DNA of 64,000 nucleotides from Camarhynchus parvulus (taxonomy: Eukaryota > Chordata > Aves > Passeriformes > Thraupidae). Below, one piece after another: positions 33,801 through 47,500 of the stretch (within the stretch, counting starts at the first letter, position 1; each line of letters begins with the position of its first letter). The translations under genes were made by a program, and so were the position numbers. The notes beneath the pieces are model-generated. The model did not search any database and had not been told where the DNA came from. It saw only the letters and a program-made list of their open reading frames with translations. The stretch spans positions 25,975,493-26,039,492 of the forward strand of contig NC_044573.1 in the NCBI RefSeq assembly GCF_901933205.1, given 5' to 3'.

Positions 33801-36800
33801 GGATCCAGGGAAGACTTACCTGCTATGGATAGGCACTGTGTTATCATATGCCATGAGCCTTTTTATCCAACTGTACTGCAGGGATCAACTTATCCATGAT
33901 CTATGATTAAGTATATGATCTATGCTTAAAGTATAGAAAACAAATATATAAGGAGGAAAAAAGCAAAACCACAAAGAACTCCTTGCAACATTTTGCTTAT
34001 TAAAAATAACTCCTTTAGGGTGTCTTTAATGAGGAAAACTTGACATAAATAAGGCTCTTTGAATGTCTGTTGGTGATGTTATAACCACATTAATATTCAC
34101 ACATAGTGCATTCACCAGTTTGTCTATTCCTCTTAATATTGTTTGAATTCCTTTTTGGTAAGCCTCTCCAGACAGTGCGCATCAAAGGGATTATTGCACT
34201 TAGTGGGTGATTAAAGCCACTTGCCCTTCAGTCTCATGCCTGCAATGCCACTTTAGGCACACAATAATAACCCTGAAATGACTAGCTGTCATGTCTCATT
34301 GCTTAATTATATTGTCATGAAGGTGCCCTCCTCAGAAACCTCCTTAGAAAATCCAAAAGAAACACACTCTAGCAGTAGTTTTCTTTTCTTCAAAGGTTTT
34401 TACAATTATTATTATTATCTCTTAAAAACTTAAAGAAAACACCAATAGTCTTAAACAAGCAAATCCATAGAGCTGCGAGTCCAAAGAGTCCCAGACCTCA
34501 AGACTGACGTGAAATATCTCACAAGAGATGGAAATCCTGTCCTGGCAGGAATCCACTAAGGCAAACAGCAGCTCAGTGGTTATTACAGCCTGTAATACCT
34601 GTTGTTTAGCAGTAATTTTCAAGGGAATTAATTTCAGTTCAAATGAAATGTCCAGGGACTTTCCACACACCTTGAGTCATTGGCTGCCAAATTGCCCCAA
34701 GAGGGACAATGGGAGACTCTCAGGCCCAGCCTACAAGTTTCTTGGTGTCCAGAGCTGTTCACTGAGTTTGGTTCAAATCCAACATGACCTTTGTAGCACT
34801 GCAAGGGCAGCCTCAGACATTCCCTGAATAAGCAGAAGACCCACACCTTTTTCTTCATGTGGAAGCACTATGAAAGAGACTATTATTATTTAAATTCTCC
34901 CCAAACATGGCTGTGTACAAGTCGGCAATTGCTCTTTTTCATTATGTTTTTCCTCAGGAGTAGATGATGTTGAAGCCATTCCTAGTTGCATTATTCACAG
35001 ATGTTACCATGGGGAGAAAAGGGATTATGCCTACGGAGCTTAACACAGATTTCTAACAATGCTCACAGCCCTCCTTTGCCATCCAAGGGGCACGATGGAA
35101 GGCAGGCCATATGGGGCAGTCTCCTCCCATGCATGGAGCTAGGTCTGAGAATTATTTCATCCTTTTTGTGCTTTTTTGCACATTTATACACATGCACATG
35201 CAGAATTGTTGCTCATTTTCAATAAATATGACCAAGACCAGTTCCATTAAAAAATTGCTACAGGCAACAGCGTAAGGGCAGAAACCACTCTGCAATGCAT
35301 TAATCATGAAATTTTAAGAGTTTGACAGCTGTTCATGACAAAACATTGAAGAGTTGTACAGAGCTGTGATTTGATAGCTTCGTATTATGACAAGCTAGTC
35401 CTGTCTGTTCGTGTTTCAGTGATTAACTCCCATCACTCTGTCTAGCTTTGTGCAGTAAGAGCAGTTTCAGAGGTGGAAACTTTGCCCTTCTGCTACTTAG
35501 AGCAGCTATGATGTGTCTGAGTCTGTCATGACAGCATCAGCAAGAGACAAATCTGGGAGTACAGCTTAGGCTAGATAAGCCTCTAGGAACACTGCAAGAG
35601 AGCACAGACCCACAGATCTACTCCTCTCATCAATTTTCACTTGCACACTGGTAGCAATGAAATTCATGTGCATCCTTGACCAAGTATTCCCCACTGTCAC
35701 AGCACCATGGATGTGGCTTTTGCAAGACGCTACCTCCACCTCCAGCTCTGATGTCAAACCAACTGCATTTATAGCAACTATTAAGCTGCTAATGCAAAGT
35801 ACACGACACATACACAAGCAAGCAATATTATGCTAAAAATACCTATCAAAGTTTCAAATAATGTCTTGCAGTTCAGCATTTTGAAGTGCATAGCTGACTT
35901 TCAGAATAACTGAAATTTTCATCTGGAAAGAAAATGATCCTGTTCTTTGTAATTTCCATATGTGGCTTCAATCCAGTCCATTACAATTCAGTTCACTGAC
36001 TCCAACAGTAAAGAAAACAACCATTAGCTAGCAACCTATAGAGATTTCCTTTCTTCTCATGGTCCAGAGCCTTTAATCTCTTAGCAAGCACAAGTGGCTG
36101 CTGAAGTGCATTTGTTCAGGGCTCAGTTTAAAATATGAATTAACAGAGTTGTCATACTGCCATAAATGAAGATGTTTAACATTATCCCTGAACATTACAG
36201 CTAGTCTACAGTAGATTAAATCCATTGAAAACCCAGCTACACATATTTATTCTAGTTGGGTGTCTAGTAAGGTGTCCTCACTAGAACAATGAGACAATTT
36301 AGCCATAACTACCTCATAGCAGTTACTGTAATTAGGAGACCTCCTATAATAGTACAGAGCAGCAACAGTTAATGGAGTTATTTTTTTTTGTTAAAGGCAA
36401 GCATTACCTCAAGAGGGAATAGGGTTCTTCTTTTAGAAAAATGACTTTTAAATAACATCCTAAAACGCTAGCAGGTCATTACTCATTTTCAATAATGACA
36501 ACAGGTAATTTATTGTCATGCACATGCCACGCAGTTAAGAAAGGGGTCAGCTCTAGGTGTGTTAGCAGCAGGAGTTCTCAAAATAGATGTGCAAGGAACA
36601 GTCACACTAATCTAAAAGTTAGGTCAGATTTTCTATACTTTATTTTGAATCAATTTATTCCCTGACAGAAATAATGAAACTTACAATGAAAAATATCCAA
36701 AGAATCAGGTTAAATTCTTGAAAGATGCTAAAAATTGAGAGCATTCAATTGGCAATGAATTAACATAGTCAGATTATCAGATTTGGGGTCAGATTCTCCA

Positions 36801-39800
36801 AAAACAACAACAACAACAAAGGCTATTTGAGGTGTCTTGGATAATTTGATAATTTCCACAAAGGCAGAACCCTGTAAAAGTGATTGTTTCAGAAAATGTA
36901 CCTGTTCATTCATATGCTGATATGTTCTAAGTCCACAGACAGGTATGTGAGTGGTGACATCCATGTAGTCATCAACCCTCAGCAGATTCCAGCACCATTT
37001 TTACAGCCAGTATCTGCAGGTTTCCTGGATGCTGGGAAAGAAGTCTCTCTTAACTACAATACTGAACAGAAAACATATAATGTGGTCAATTTTTTTGTTT
37101 TCAAGAACAACTATTACATGATGTTCTGTTATCACCAATACTGAATTGCCTTTTAGCTCAGACTAGAGCATAAATTGTCTGAAAATCCATCCATCTGAAG
37201 AAAAATGCATAGAGTTTTCATTATTATCAGGAACACTATCAGGGGAACAAATCTGTATGATACCTGGTGGAAGTCTGTTGCCAGGGTTCCCCCAAGCTCT
37301 CCCTTAACCTGCAAACACCACCTGGGATGCGTAAGAAGCTGAGACTTGCTGCTTTCATAACTTCACTGGCTTGGTGACATGTTATGAATAGGAGAAATAT
37401 TAGGAATGATTTTAAGCATTCCTTCCCTGACGCTCCAAATCCCTTGTTTACTTTATTGCCTGAGAGCTGTCAGATTGGCCCCTCAGCTGACAAGTCTTGA
37501 AGTTGAGTGAAGCTGTCAAACAATGATTTGCAGTAGGCAGCCACCTCCAAAGGGTTTCTGTACACAGGAATTCGAAGAGAAACAGTGATAACCTTTCAAA
37601 CTCCCCTAGCTCTCTGCTGTTTGACATGCACAGAGTTTGAAGCAATGCCATTTAACACAAAAACATCAAACTGAAAGTAATTACTCAGCTGCACGGGAAG
37701 AGGTAGGAAAATACTTTGCTTTTCTTAAACAAGATTCCAGGTGGTGCTGATCTTGAACCTCAGAAAGCTTTATCAAAAATTATCAGCCTGGAAAAATACA
37801 GCCATAGGAAAGCTGCTATTGCAAAACCAATATGATTACCGAAGTCAGTCCAAATTATTAAATTCAAACCCAAGTATGAACTAATGCAAAAGTTTGAATT
37901 TGAGTCTGAAATTTTGATAAGTTCAAGCTCTCTCTCTTTCAGTGTATAAACCTAGAGAACAGTGACAGTTTTGACAATTGCTATTTACCCAGAAAGAAAG
38001 TTTACAACTTGATTTGGAAATTTCCACGATTTGTCATCCAGGAGGGGTCCTTTGGGTTCCTCCCTGGAAGTTGCAGAGACTATTTCAGTACTGAACTCTG
38101 TTCTTTAAGCAGCGACTTTAAGAGGAGCCTGAAGTTCAATGAGTATTTCAGGAAAGTGCATACACTTTTCAATAATAAATCCATCATTAAACTTCTTGGC
38201 CTCGTGGCCTGCATCTCTTAACACCTTGTGCCATTTGTAGGCATTCTGAAAGGCTGTGGAAGGATGCTGTTGGCTGATGGGGCTGCACTACCAACTCCAG
38301 ATTTACAGAAAAACAGAAATATTTTTTTTAGTAAAATGATCAACTTGATACATAAATGCTGAATGAATATCAAAAGAAACCAATTCATTTTGCAATGAAG
38401 CACATATTTTTTTTAAATGAAAGAAAGCAAAATATATTTCTGTATTTATATTTAGACTTACATAAAATTGTGTCATACAAGTATGGCATGAGTACATATG
38501 ACTTTCTAATAATTTGGAAAGACAGAAGTGTTTTCTAGTTTTTTAGATTGCTGTACCTTTCTTTTCTGATTTAATAGTTAATCTGATATGCTCATTATTT
38601 ATATTTTCTGTAGAAATTTCACAAAAATCAGCTTTGAAGGTAATTCCTCTTTTATTAATTAAATCATCAGTCAAACCTTTCCTGACTTCCTCCCTCAAGT
38701 CATAAGAAAAAGAGCAAAATTCCCTGTTTCATTATTCTCTTTTAAATCAGTCCAACAGAAGGAAATGAAATTTTCAAAGGGATTGCATGGAGGCTGCAGA
38801 GCGGGGACTGGCAGGGTCCGTTTGCTCTCCAGCCCTGATATCCTCTGTGGCCTTTGGCAAGGCACCCAGCCACTTTCCACTTCAGTCTCCCTGGAGGGAA
38901 AAAAGGATTTAGGTAGCCTTATACAGGTCAGCTATGAGAGCCTTGTTCTTGTGTTTCCTACAGTACTTATATGAGTCCCACTCACTTTGAAAGAGGTTTC
39001 TGGCACCACTTGGTACTACACAGTCGCCAATACTAAACCCTAACCCTTCACAGGAGGAAATTGCTCCTGTGATTAAACCTGCTCTGAGCAGAATGCACTG
39101 TGTGAGAGCTGAGTGGTGACCTTAGATGGGGGAAAAGGTGCAAGAAAAACTGGCAAATGCTGGGCTTCAGTCAGGTCAGCTAGCAACAGCCTGCAAACTG
39201 CTCCAGGATTACACTGAGACAAGAATGCAGAGCACTCACTACTTCCTGACACTGCAAAAAGAAAAAAAAAAATTAGCAAAAGGCAGCCAAACAAAGCAAA
39301 GCACCTGCAGCATGACTTTCTGGGCTTTGGCATGAGAATCAGATCATGTTGCTTATAGGACAATAATTAGGAAGGGAGTTTCTAGGCCCATAATTAAAGA
39401 GTTAAGAGCTTACCAGCCCTGAGTTGCAGATGTATTACGTGCCATAAATGGTGTCAAGAAAAGTTCAGGAGAGTTGTGAAGAAATCCTGCCAAAACTCAT
39501 GCCCAAACACATTTAATAACAAAATATGTGTACATGACAAGCATGTCTGACAGTTCAGTTTTCTAGACACTACATGGTGTTTTGAAGAAACATTAGATGT
39601 TGATGGATCTGCTTTTTACATTTAATGGTGCAAACCAAAAGGAAAAAGGAGATAAACATTGTATAACCTAATTAATGCATTAGTGTAGCTTCTTCCTCAT
39701 AAACCTTGGCAGCAAACCCTTTTACTTTTGACAAAGAGCTCTTTTGATCCTGTTGCAAGGAGTCCTGCTTGCTTGGTGAAAAGTAATAATATTCTTTTCA

Positions 39801-41446
39801 GTTCTGGATACTTTCCTGCCCTCTTCTCCAGCTTCATATTTGCTACTTGTTGAAACAAGTGATATTCTTTCAGTCCAGAGGCTATAACTGAGTTTGCTAA
39901 AAATATCACATGGTTCATGCACTTCATGCCAAATGGTTAGGGGTGATGATAAAGCAGAGGAAACCCACGCCTGCCAAGGCTTTGCACCCACTCAGGAACT
40001 CCCTGAGATGTGTCTGGGGGTGGGAACACCGAGATACTCCATTTTTGCAGAGGCTGGATGGAGGATCAGGGTCCAGCAAAACAAGGCAGCCAGATCCCAC
40101 ACCGGCAGATAGGAGACTGCCTTCTGCTTTGCATCTCCCTGAGGGTGTCTTGTGATAAAAGCTTCTCCTTCTTGCTGTGGGAGTTAACATTTGAAGTCCT
40201 GATTCTGAGTCTTTAGGCACGTGCTGAACTTTTTCTTCCTGTCTGCAGTCCCAGGAAAGTCAGTAAGACAGCTTGAAATATGTACAGCCTGTATAGCTTT
40301 GCAGGACCAGGGCCCAGTACAAACTAGCCTGCGCCATTTCGTTTTGTACTGTATGCAATCCCAGAGCTTAATACCACAGGGCACATACCATATACAGAAT
40401 ACATTTTGCATTCCCAACTGTAGTAATTAATTAGAAGCCAGTAAAGCTACATGTGTGATTTAGGAATGGCAAAAGCAGCTCTGGGAAAAGGTTAACATCA
40501 AGAGCACCCTAAGGAGGCTAACAGGATGGAGTTGCAAGCATATTTTCTCAAGAAAAGCAATTAAAAATGACATGATGTTAGAATAAGTCAGTCCAGAAAG
40601 AATAACAGAACATTCACCTGCAAGTAATCTCAGGAGACTGGTCAAGGCTTGGAGAAAAAAAGCGCTCTCACAAATTGCTCAGTGTTTAACTTGAGGTCCA
40701 TTTGTTAATTTTGTAAACACTGCTGCTTCCGTTTTGCACTGACATGCTATTGACAGTGAGACTCGAACCCCACCAGGGAGGAAGTATCAGGTTTCAGGCA
40801 GCTTCGGGACACTTCTCAAGTCTATCTGCACCTGAAGGGCTTTGGCAATAGTTCCTGACAGAATGGTGCAATTCGGGCTCCATGTGAATGAAAACTGCCT
40901 CACAGTTCAGGTCTGCGTTCAGGGTCATGGCACAGCCAGCTCAGGTGAGGCTGCTCTTCCTTTCACCAGCCTTTACCCAAGAGATTTCTTTTGCCCTACA
41001 CCAGCCATACTGCAGCACCAGCTGACAGCAGATTCCGGCTTTCCAGCCACGTTTGCCCCAGTGTGGATACAGCCAGAAGGGCTGGGAGACCTTCCTGTGG
41101 AACTAGGTCTGGCTTCTTCAGCCCAGCCACCCTGCACGCTGCCCTGTCCTGCTGCCAGCCATCCCAGTTGGTTTCTCAGCATGATTTCACTCATTGCATA
41201 TCCCATTGTGTCTTTAATAAGATGGATCTACTCTGGCAGTAGGGTGCTCATCACTCACTCCTTGTTCTGACCTAAATGGTTTCAAACAGAAGGTCCAGTG
41301 CCATGATTTTTTAACATCTTTCCTGCTGGAGGATTAGATGCAAATTGCTCAGGATTTGAAAAATGAAATTCCACATATATGATACTGGAAACCATAGGCC
41401 TATACCATATTAAAAAGGCAGGCAGGAAGGCACCTTAGGCAACTAC
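30897..41446. other. Noncoding AT-rich DNA
   Basis: No gene recognised; open frames rarely pass 90 codons. It includes a 14-A run (31891-31904), AAC repeats (36803-36820), a small duplication (33896) and an isolated CCCTAACCC at 39039-39047. The parts at about 34010-34340 and 35285-35440 are low in simple repeats and rich in TAAT, TGACAG and CAGCTG motifs, which resembles conserved noncoding or enhancer DNA, but only comparison with other birds could show that. Confidence 0.55.
33896..33934 (+). repeat. 19/20-bp tandem duplication
   Basis: ATGATCTATGATTAAGTAT (33896-33914) is followed directly by a second copy at 33915-33934 that differs by one substitution and one inserted A. A small local duplication. 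Confidence 0.85.
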
Positions 41447-41473
41447 TTATTTAGTAATATATATACTAAATAA
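41447..41473. repeat. AT-rich hairpin, 10-bp arms
   Basis: TTATTTAGTA (41447-41456) is the reverse complement of TACTAAATAA (41464-41473), with a 7-nt ATATATA loop. It is the first of two hairpins separated by three bases. Confidence 0.9.
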
Positions 41474-41476
41474 AGA

Positions 41477-41500
41477 AGAAACTGTCTTCAGACAGTTTCT
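41477..41500. repeat. Hairpin, 11-bp arms, 2-nt spacer
   Basis: AGAAACTGTCT (41477-41487) is the reverse complement of AGACAGTTTCT (41490-41500), separated by TC. It starts three bases after the AT-rich hairpin. Such a short spacer cannot form a loop without opening the top pairs, so it is better viewed as a near-perfect palindrome. Confidence 0.9.
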
Positions 41501-44500
41501 GGGGCACTGGGCATCCTGATCATCACATCTGATTACACATAGAAACAATTCTCATGTTCATATGAAACACAGGTTCTTGTTAACTTTGTTCTACGAGTTT
41601 CATATGCTAACTTTGAAGGTTGAAGTATTTTGTTTTAAAAGAGTATAGATAGCAACTTGACAAGTGATTTGAAATCCATCAACCCATCAGCAACTATCAC
41701 GTCCTGGTGAGCATCACAAACCAGGAGGAAGCTCCTGAAGGTGTCCCATCACTGTTAATGGGGTTGTTTGTAACTGAGGTGCCCCAGGCAGCTGTGGGTG
41801 AGGGGCAGCTTGCTGTGGGTGAAAAGGAGCACCCAAGAAGCACAGGTAGGTCTGGGACGTGGCAGAGCTGTAGTGCAGCCAGCAGAGCTCCTGCAGACGC
41901 AGCTGGTGGTCTCCAACCACTCTCAATCAAGTCAAGGCACTGCCATGCTGGCTGCCCAAAGCCACCCACTGCATTTGTCACCTCCACACAGAGCAAGGAC
42001 ACTCTTTGAAGACCATAGCTAAAGGCTTTTCTATGGGTTTTCAGCTCAAGAAAGGGAGACTGGCCACGGCTGAGTTGTGCATGAGAATGCATCTATGCTG
42101 TAAAAACCCTTGAGGTCTATTTCTGAAGGTAATTCAAATGGCTGCATTTTCATTCCAATTCCCATTTTTAAGACACCCACCTCTTTTCCTTTTTCTTTTT
42201 TTTTTAAGCTTTCCTGCTTTCTTTATTTATACCTCAGGTACATGTGGTATGAAGGACTAATCTTAAACATTTACAGCCTGAGGTTGGTTTGCGGTATTTA
42301 TTTCAACTTATTATATATTATAGTATGTTTTTGATTATATATGACAATCAATTTGCTAGAATTTATAGCTCTCTGACTAATATGCTTTCATGATGTACTT
42401 GCCCTTAATTTGTGGATTTTATGGAGAGTTTATTGAGGCTGGATTTCCCAGTTCTTTTCCCACTTGCTCTTTCTCTTCAAATTTCAATTTGTGTAAATGC
42501 ATGACAGAGGGGGAAAGAGAGAATATGAAAGTTTAACAGTCACAAAACATGACAGATAGTTTGTATCAGAGAATAAAGCTCCCAGAGCAGTTCCACAGCA
42601 GCCTTTCCTGGGCTCAGTGACCATTTGGTGGAGATCCTGTCTACCTTTGAATTTGGTCCCTCAGGAAAAAAAAAAAAAAAAAAATGACCATATGCAGGGC
42701 CCAAGATGGGAATTGTACCCATCATCAGCAGGGAAAAGGAGATCAAGTATTAGGGTGGGCCCAGCCTGGCACAGACTGGGACACAGGCAGGTTTACCCCT
42801 TTTTTGGCAGAGCACACTCAGCAGCAGCATCCATCCTCCCCATCCCCATGCTTTCCCACTACAGCCAGCTCCCCATCTCTGTGCAAACATCCCTTCTGCC
42901 TTGGCCATATATGCTGACATCCATGAGAGACATATAGGAACAAAAGAAAGAACCTGGACTTGCAGCCCAGGCCTGAATTTTTTAAGTTCTTCCCAAACAC
43001 TAAACACCTTCTAATTTAAACCCCCTGATTATGTGATTTAGATAGTTCCTGAGAAGTATTTGTCTGATTTTTCAGACCAGATAAAAAGTTTCAGGTCCTC
43101 TGCAAACAGGATTTGACACAGTGCTGAAAGGTAAGAAGTCAGAGGAAAGGGGGGCTCAGCTCAGCACCTCAGCTCAGATAACGAACGCACAAAGCACAGC
43201 AAATAGGCCACAAGTACAGGCAGATTGTGGCAAGGAGGAGGCAAGAAACCTACTGTGAACAGAGCAGGGACCTCAATCAGTCCCTCCCCAGGCAGTGATT
43301 ACGGCAGCAGTGACTGAAAAGCGTGTAACAGCCGTGGCATCTGAGTCTGCCCAGACTACCTTCCTGGGCAGGTACCTTCGCAGGGGCTGTCTGGTATGAG
43401 ATTAAGCTGGACACATCAAAGAAACATCAAGGCAGGTAGAGCTGTGAGCTGGAGGGAGAGGATGACATAAGAGACACCTGATACAAGAGGAGATGAGACC
43501 TACTGGGGCCTGAGGCTGAGCTCTGATGCACTGCCAGAGGGTCAGGGGATAGAGAGAAACCAGACGGAGCAGGCAAGATGTATCTCCTACTCACCAGTGC
43601 AGGAGGGGCTGCATCAGGATAGCTGTGGAGAGCAGACCTTGACTTTGCTCTTCCTTCTCATCTCTTCAAAGATGGTTGCTTCATATGGCCTCAGGCAACT
43701 GGGGAGCTGTACCCAAACTGGCAAAAGCAGAAAAAAGAGGACAAACATTCAGAAAAGGGAAAATGTAAGCACTTAGGAGCCCAAGTTTCATTAAAATTTA
43801 ATGGGGCTGAAGATTCTTTGTGACTCAAATGCTTATACCATAGGTATTTTCTGACCTTTGAGAGCGCTCAAAATCCAAAGCAACCTAAAATTTAGCAAAG
43901 AAAACCAGACTTGTTATAGATCTAAGAGAAGGAGCCTCTAGGGTATAAAAATACCTTAAGAGAAAAGATACACAACGTTTTTTAAAACTCTCCATAGATT
44001 TTTCAGTTAATTTCTACTCAAACCTAACACATCTCTGCAGTTTTTTGCAATGGCACCATTGCTGTTAAATACAATGGGGCTTTTCCCATAGCCTTGTCAC
44101 TGCTTACTCTCCTCACCCAGACTCCCTCTCTTTTCAGGGTAATTCTGGTTTGAGATGCTGGTCTTCCCATTTAAACAACAGGAGCCATCTGAGGAATTCA
44201 GATTTGTTATTAGTCTAATTCAAGATTCATCACCTACTGCCTTTGGAGAGCGAGGAGGGCTCAGCAGCCACATGGGGGAATTTCCAGGGTTGTCCACATA
44301 TTGTTAAATGCCTTTTGGGCACACAACATGACAGGGACAGGGAAATTATGCAGTTGCTGCTTTATCTCATGAACCTTGCTTTTCCTTTTCTGATATCCTC
44401 ACTGAAAAGATTACACAAAATTACTCGACTGCCCAAAGACTGTAAAGTGCTTTACTTTGCTCAGAAGAGGGATTACGTGTATTTCACCTTACGACGCTAC

Positions 44501-47500
44501 AGATCTCACGACACCACAAACTGGGTGAATATTTTGGGACATCTGCACTTCTGAGCTCCTTCCTCAAGCTATTCCTCATTATTTACTGCTAACTAATGAG
44601 CAGTCAGGTGGCTGATTCTTTTAACAGAGGGCACCGTTTAGACTGCTGTATACCCTCGAGCACCATTTACCATCTCACACTTTGGTCTGGGCTTTTCATT
44701 TAAGCAAATATCTCCCTTCCTTGAAACACTGCTGGATATAACAGATAGAGAGGCAGCCATGTACCAAAATAGACGTATTTCTAAACATTTCCAGCTGACT
44801 TTAGGGCCCATATAGTATATGAGGTGAGATACTGTGAGGTTTCACCACACAGTAAAGAGCAGCCAAAGGGCATTTTCTAAACTTTTTTTTCCTACTGTCT
44901 TCCATTTGATGAAAGACTTGTGGTTAAACCTTTATCTTCTATAAACATTTAAAAGTAGGTTACCTTTTATTTTCACGTCTCACTTTTGTTTCATTAGAAG
45001 ACAGGTTTTACTGCAGTAATTCAGGTGATTGATACCTTGGATCACCTTCAGAAAATAGATGTTAATGATCTGTATCTGTGTCTGCATTCCAGCACAGATG
45101 TGAGCACAGATGTATTTGCATGCAAGATGCCCATGAAGCAGAGTTTCTTTCCAATGGCATTTTTTCTTTACTTTTACATAAGGCAGTTCCCATGCACATG
45201 GCATGGAAATCTCTAGGAACAGTATTTTTGTTGGATTGCTCACACTGTCTTCTCCTCATCCTGCACCTCAGCAAGTACCTCCATGCCATCCAGGTTTACT
45301 GATTTTTGTGAACAGCAGACCACTATTGATTCTGTGGCAAACATATGGATGTGGTTCATCACCAAGAGGGTACTCAAATAAATTTAAAAAAACAAAGCTC
45401 TTTTTCCTTTGCTTCCTTTGATGGGCTTGGCCATCTCAGCTGGTATTCCTAAATTCTCTCTGAAAATTCCAGTCACTGAGGAAAAAAAGGGACAACAGAG
45501 AGCCTGCAGTTAAGCAACCATCTTCTGTCATCTTAAGTGGCTATTGCAACTAGGTGCACTTCCAACCCTTGTTGCAAAACAGCTCAAGCCTGGCTGGTGA
45601 CTTGCAGTCGCTGTGCCATCACCAACCATGGCTGCATGGCACATCCAGCAGGGACCACGGGAGAATTTTAAATGTTTACTATTAATAACACTCACCCTGT
45701 CTCCCAGTGAAGAAACTGTGCAGCAGCTGCTGTCACTGAGCTCTGAATATACAGGTTGAACAGGAAGGTGGCACTAAAATTTAAGTAATACCTAAAATGT
45801 TTCCAAAAGTCAACACCGAAAAAGGCTGCACCTCTAAACGAAACTTGATTCTTCAATGGAGTGATAGTTAACAATTTAATAGTAAACTGTTAAGAAAACT
45901 GAAGCTCACACAGGAAAGCTGGAATTATTAAAAGAGCTCAGAAAGCTACAACAACTATTAAATCTCCCTTGTCCTTAATGTTTGGGGTTTTTTTTCCTTA
46001 GCAACCAGACTCAAAATTCAAAAGATGCCAGAAAAGTATGAACTTATTTTAAATGAGCTGTGGAAATCTCCCGCTGTCCTGTGTCTCTCTGTCTGAAGCT
46101 ATGACCTTCCTGTTCTAGTGTCATATGTCTGATCATATAAAGAAATAATTCATAGTAGCACTTCTTACATTTTACATAATAATTAATTAAAAATGCTTCA
46201 TATTCTATTTCACTTATTTAATTCAGTCATTAAATTTGAGTCCAAACAAAAAATCTTTTAAAAAGGGGTTTTTTAAGCTTGAGAGTTTTTATACGACAAC
46301 AAAACAATGAGAAGTTGACTTGGAGAAAACAGTTATTGGTGCAGATGATAAAAATTACATTATTTATCTGTTAAAGAGAGATTCCTACGAAAAGCATGAA
46401 GCTTAGAGAAATGCAGGTATAATGGAACATCTAAAATACACTTTAAATTTGAACAAATCAGCAAGGAGAGTTAAGAAAAATTAGGGAAAACCCCCCAACT
46501 AGCTAAAAAGCCCCAAATACCCAAATCTTCTTGAAACAGATCTGTGGAATGAATCGTTGCTTTTGTTTACTAAACTCAAATACTTCTCTTAAAATAAAAA
46601 AAAAAATCTTGTAATAGGAGAGTAATTTCCTAAAAGAGGTAATTCAGTCTGCCACAATGTTAAAAGGAGAGTCTGTTTTGAATGTATCCTTAGAACTGTG
46701 AAAAGCAGACAAGCTCTTTATTCTCAGTAAATCTCATCTCCTTTACAAATATTCCCTCCAGTGAATAATAATGCCAGAATAACGCAAACAAATGGGTGAA
46801 TCACGATTAGAAATACAGAGAAAAGAAAAGAAAACAGACAAAATTTAACCCCAAGACACAAGAGACAGGTGCTTCTGCAAATGAGGTCTGGGATTTCAAA
46901 CATTAGTCCCAAAAGCAGCGCTGGGAACTTAGGCTGTGATTAATTAAGGGTACTTCACTCTCCTGAACTTTATTTGCAAGGTCTTTAAAAGGGCTCTGGA
47001 GGCAGATACAGATTTCTCTACTGAAAGAAAAGGAAGCTGCAGATTCTCTCCCTGCTACTGTTTAACTTCATCAATTCACAATCTGTAGTTACTGAATGTT
47101 CAACTCATCAGCAGACCCAGCCAGGAGGGGCTACAGCCCATTCAGTTAAAAGCAGTGTGGGCTGTGGGATGTATAGAATCAATCTTATTTTGGGCCTTGG
47201 AACCTTACTGTAGTTTATAAACTGTCTTGGCAGGAATCATATACTCCAGAACAAAACTGTCAAGACCTTTTTCATAATGAAGGAGAAATCTTGCTATTTC
47301 AGGAGGAAGAACACCCATCAAGAATAGCATGGATGGTGAGACATAAGAAATGAAACAAAATAAGCCTGGCTATTTTGGTTTCTTTATTCTGGCAATGTCT
47401 TTTTATCTGAGATGAGAGAGTTTGAAAATAATAAAAAAAAATGGGGGAAAAAAAAGGAAAAAAGGAAAAGAGCTACCCAGTGATCCACATCATTCAGCAA

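Noticed and set aside
39035..39047. Interstitial telomere-like CCCTAACCC
   Set aside because: Only about one and a half units; expected by chance.
40755..40790. tRNA-like B-box (GGTTCGAGTC) on the minus strand
   Set aside because: The surrounding bases do not form a T-arm with a 5-bp stem and 7-nt loop, and there is no A-box or cloverleaf upstream.
43076..43130. Block with a strong TTTTTCAG acceptor and AAAG|GTAAGA donor
   Set aside because: All three plus-strand frames contain stops, so it is not a coding internal exon; a lncRNA exon cannot be excluded but has no other support.
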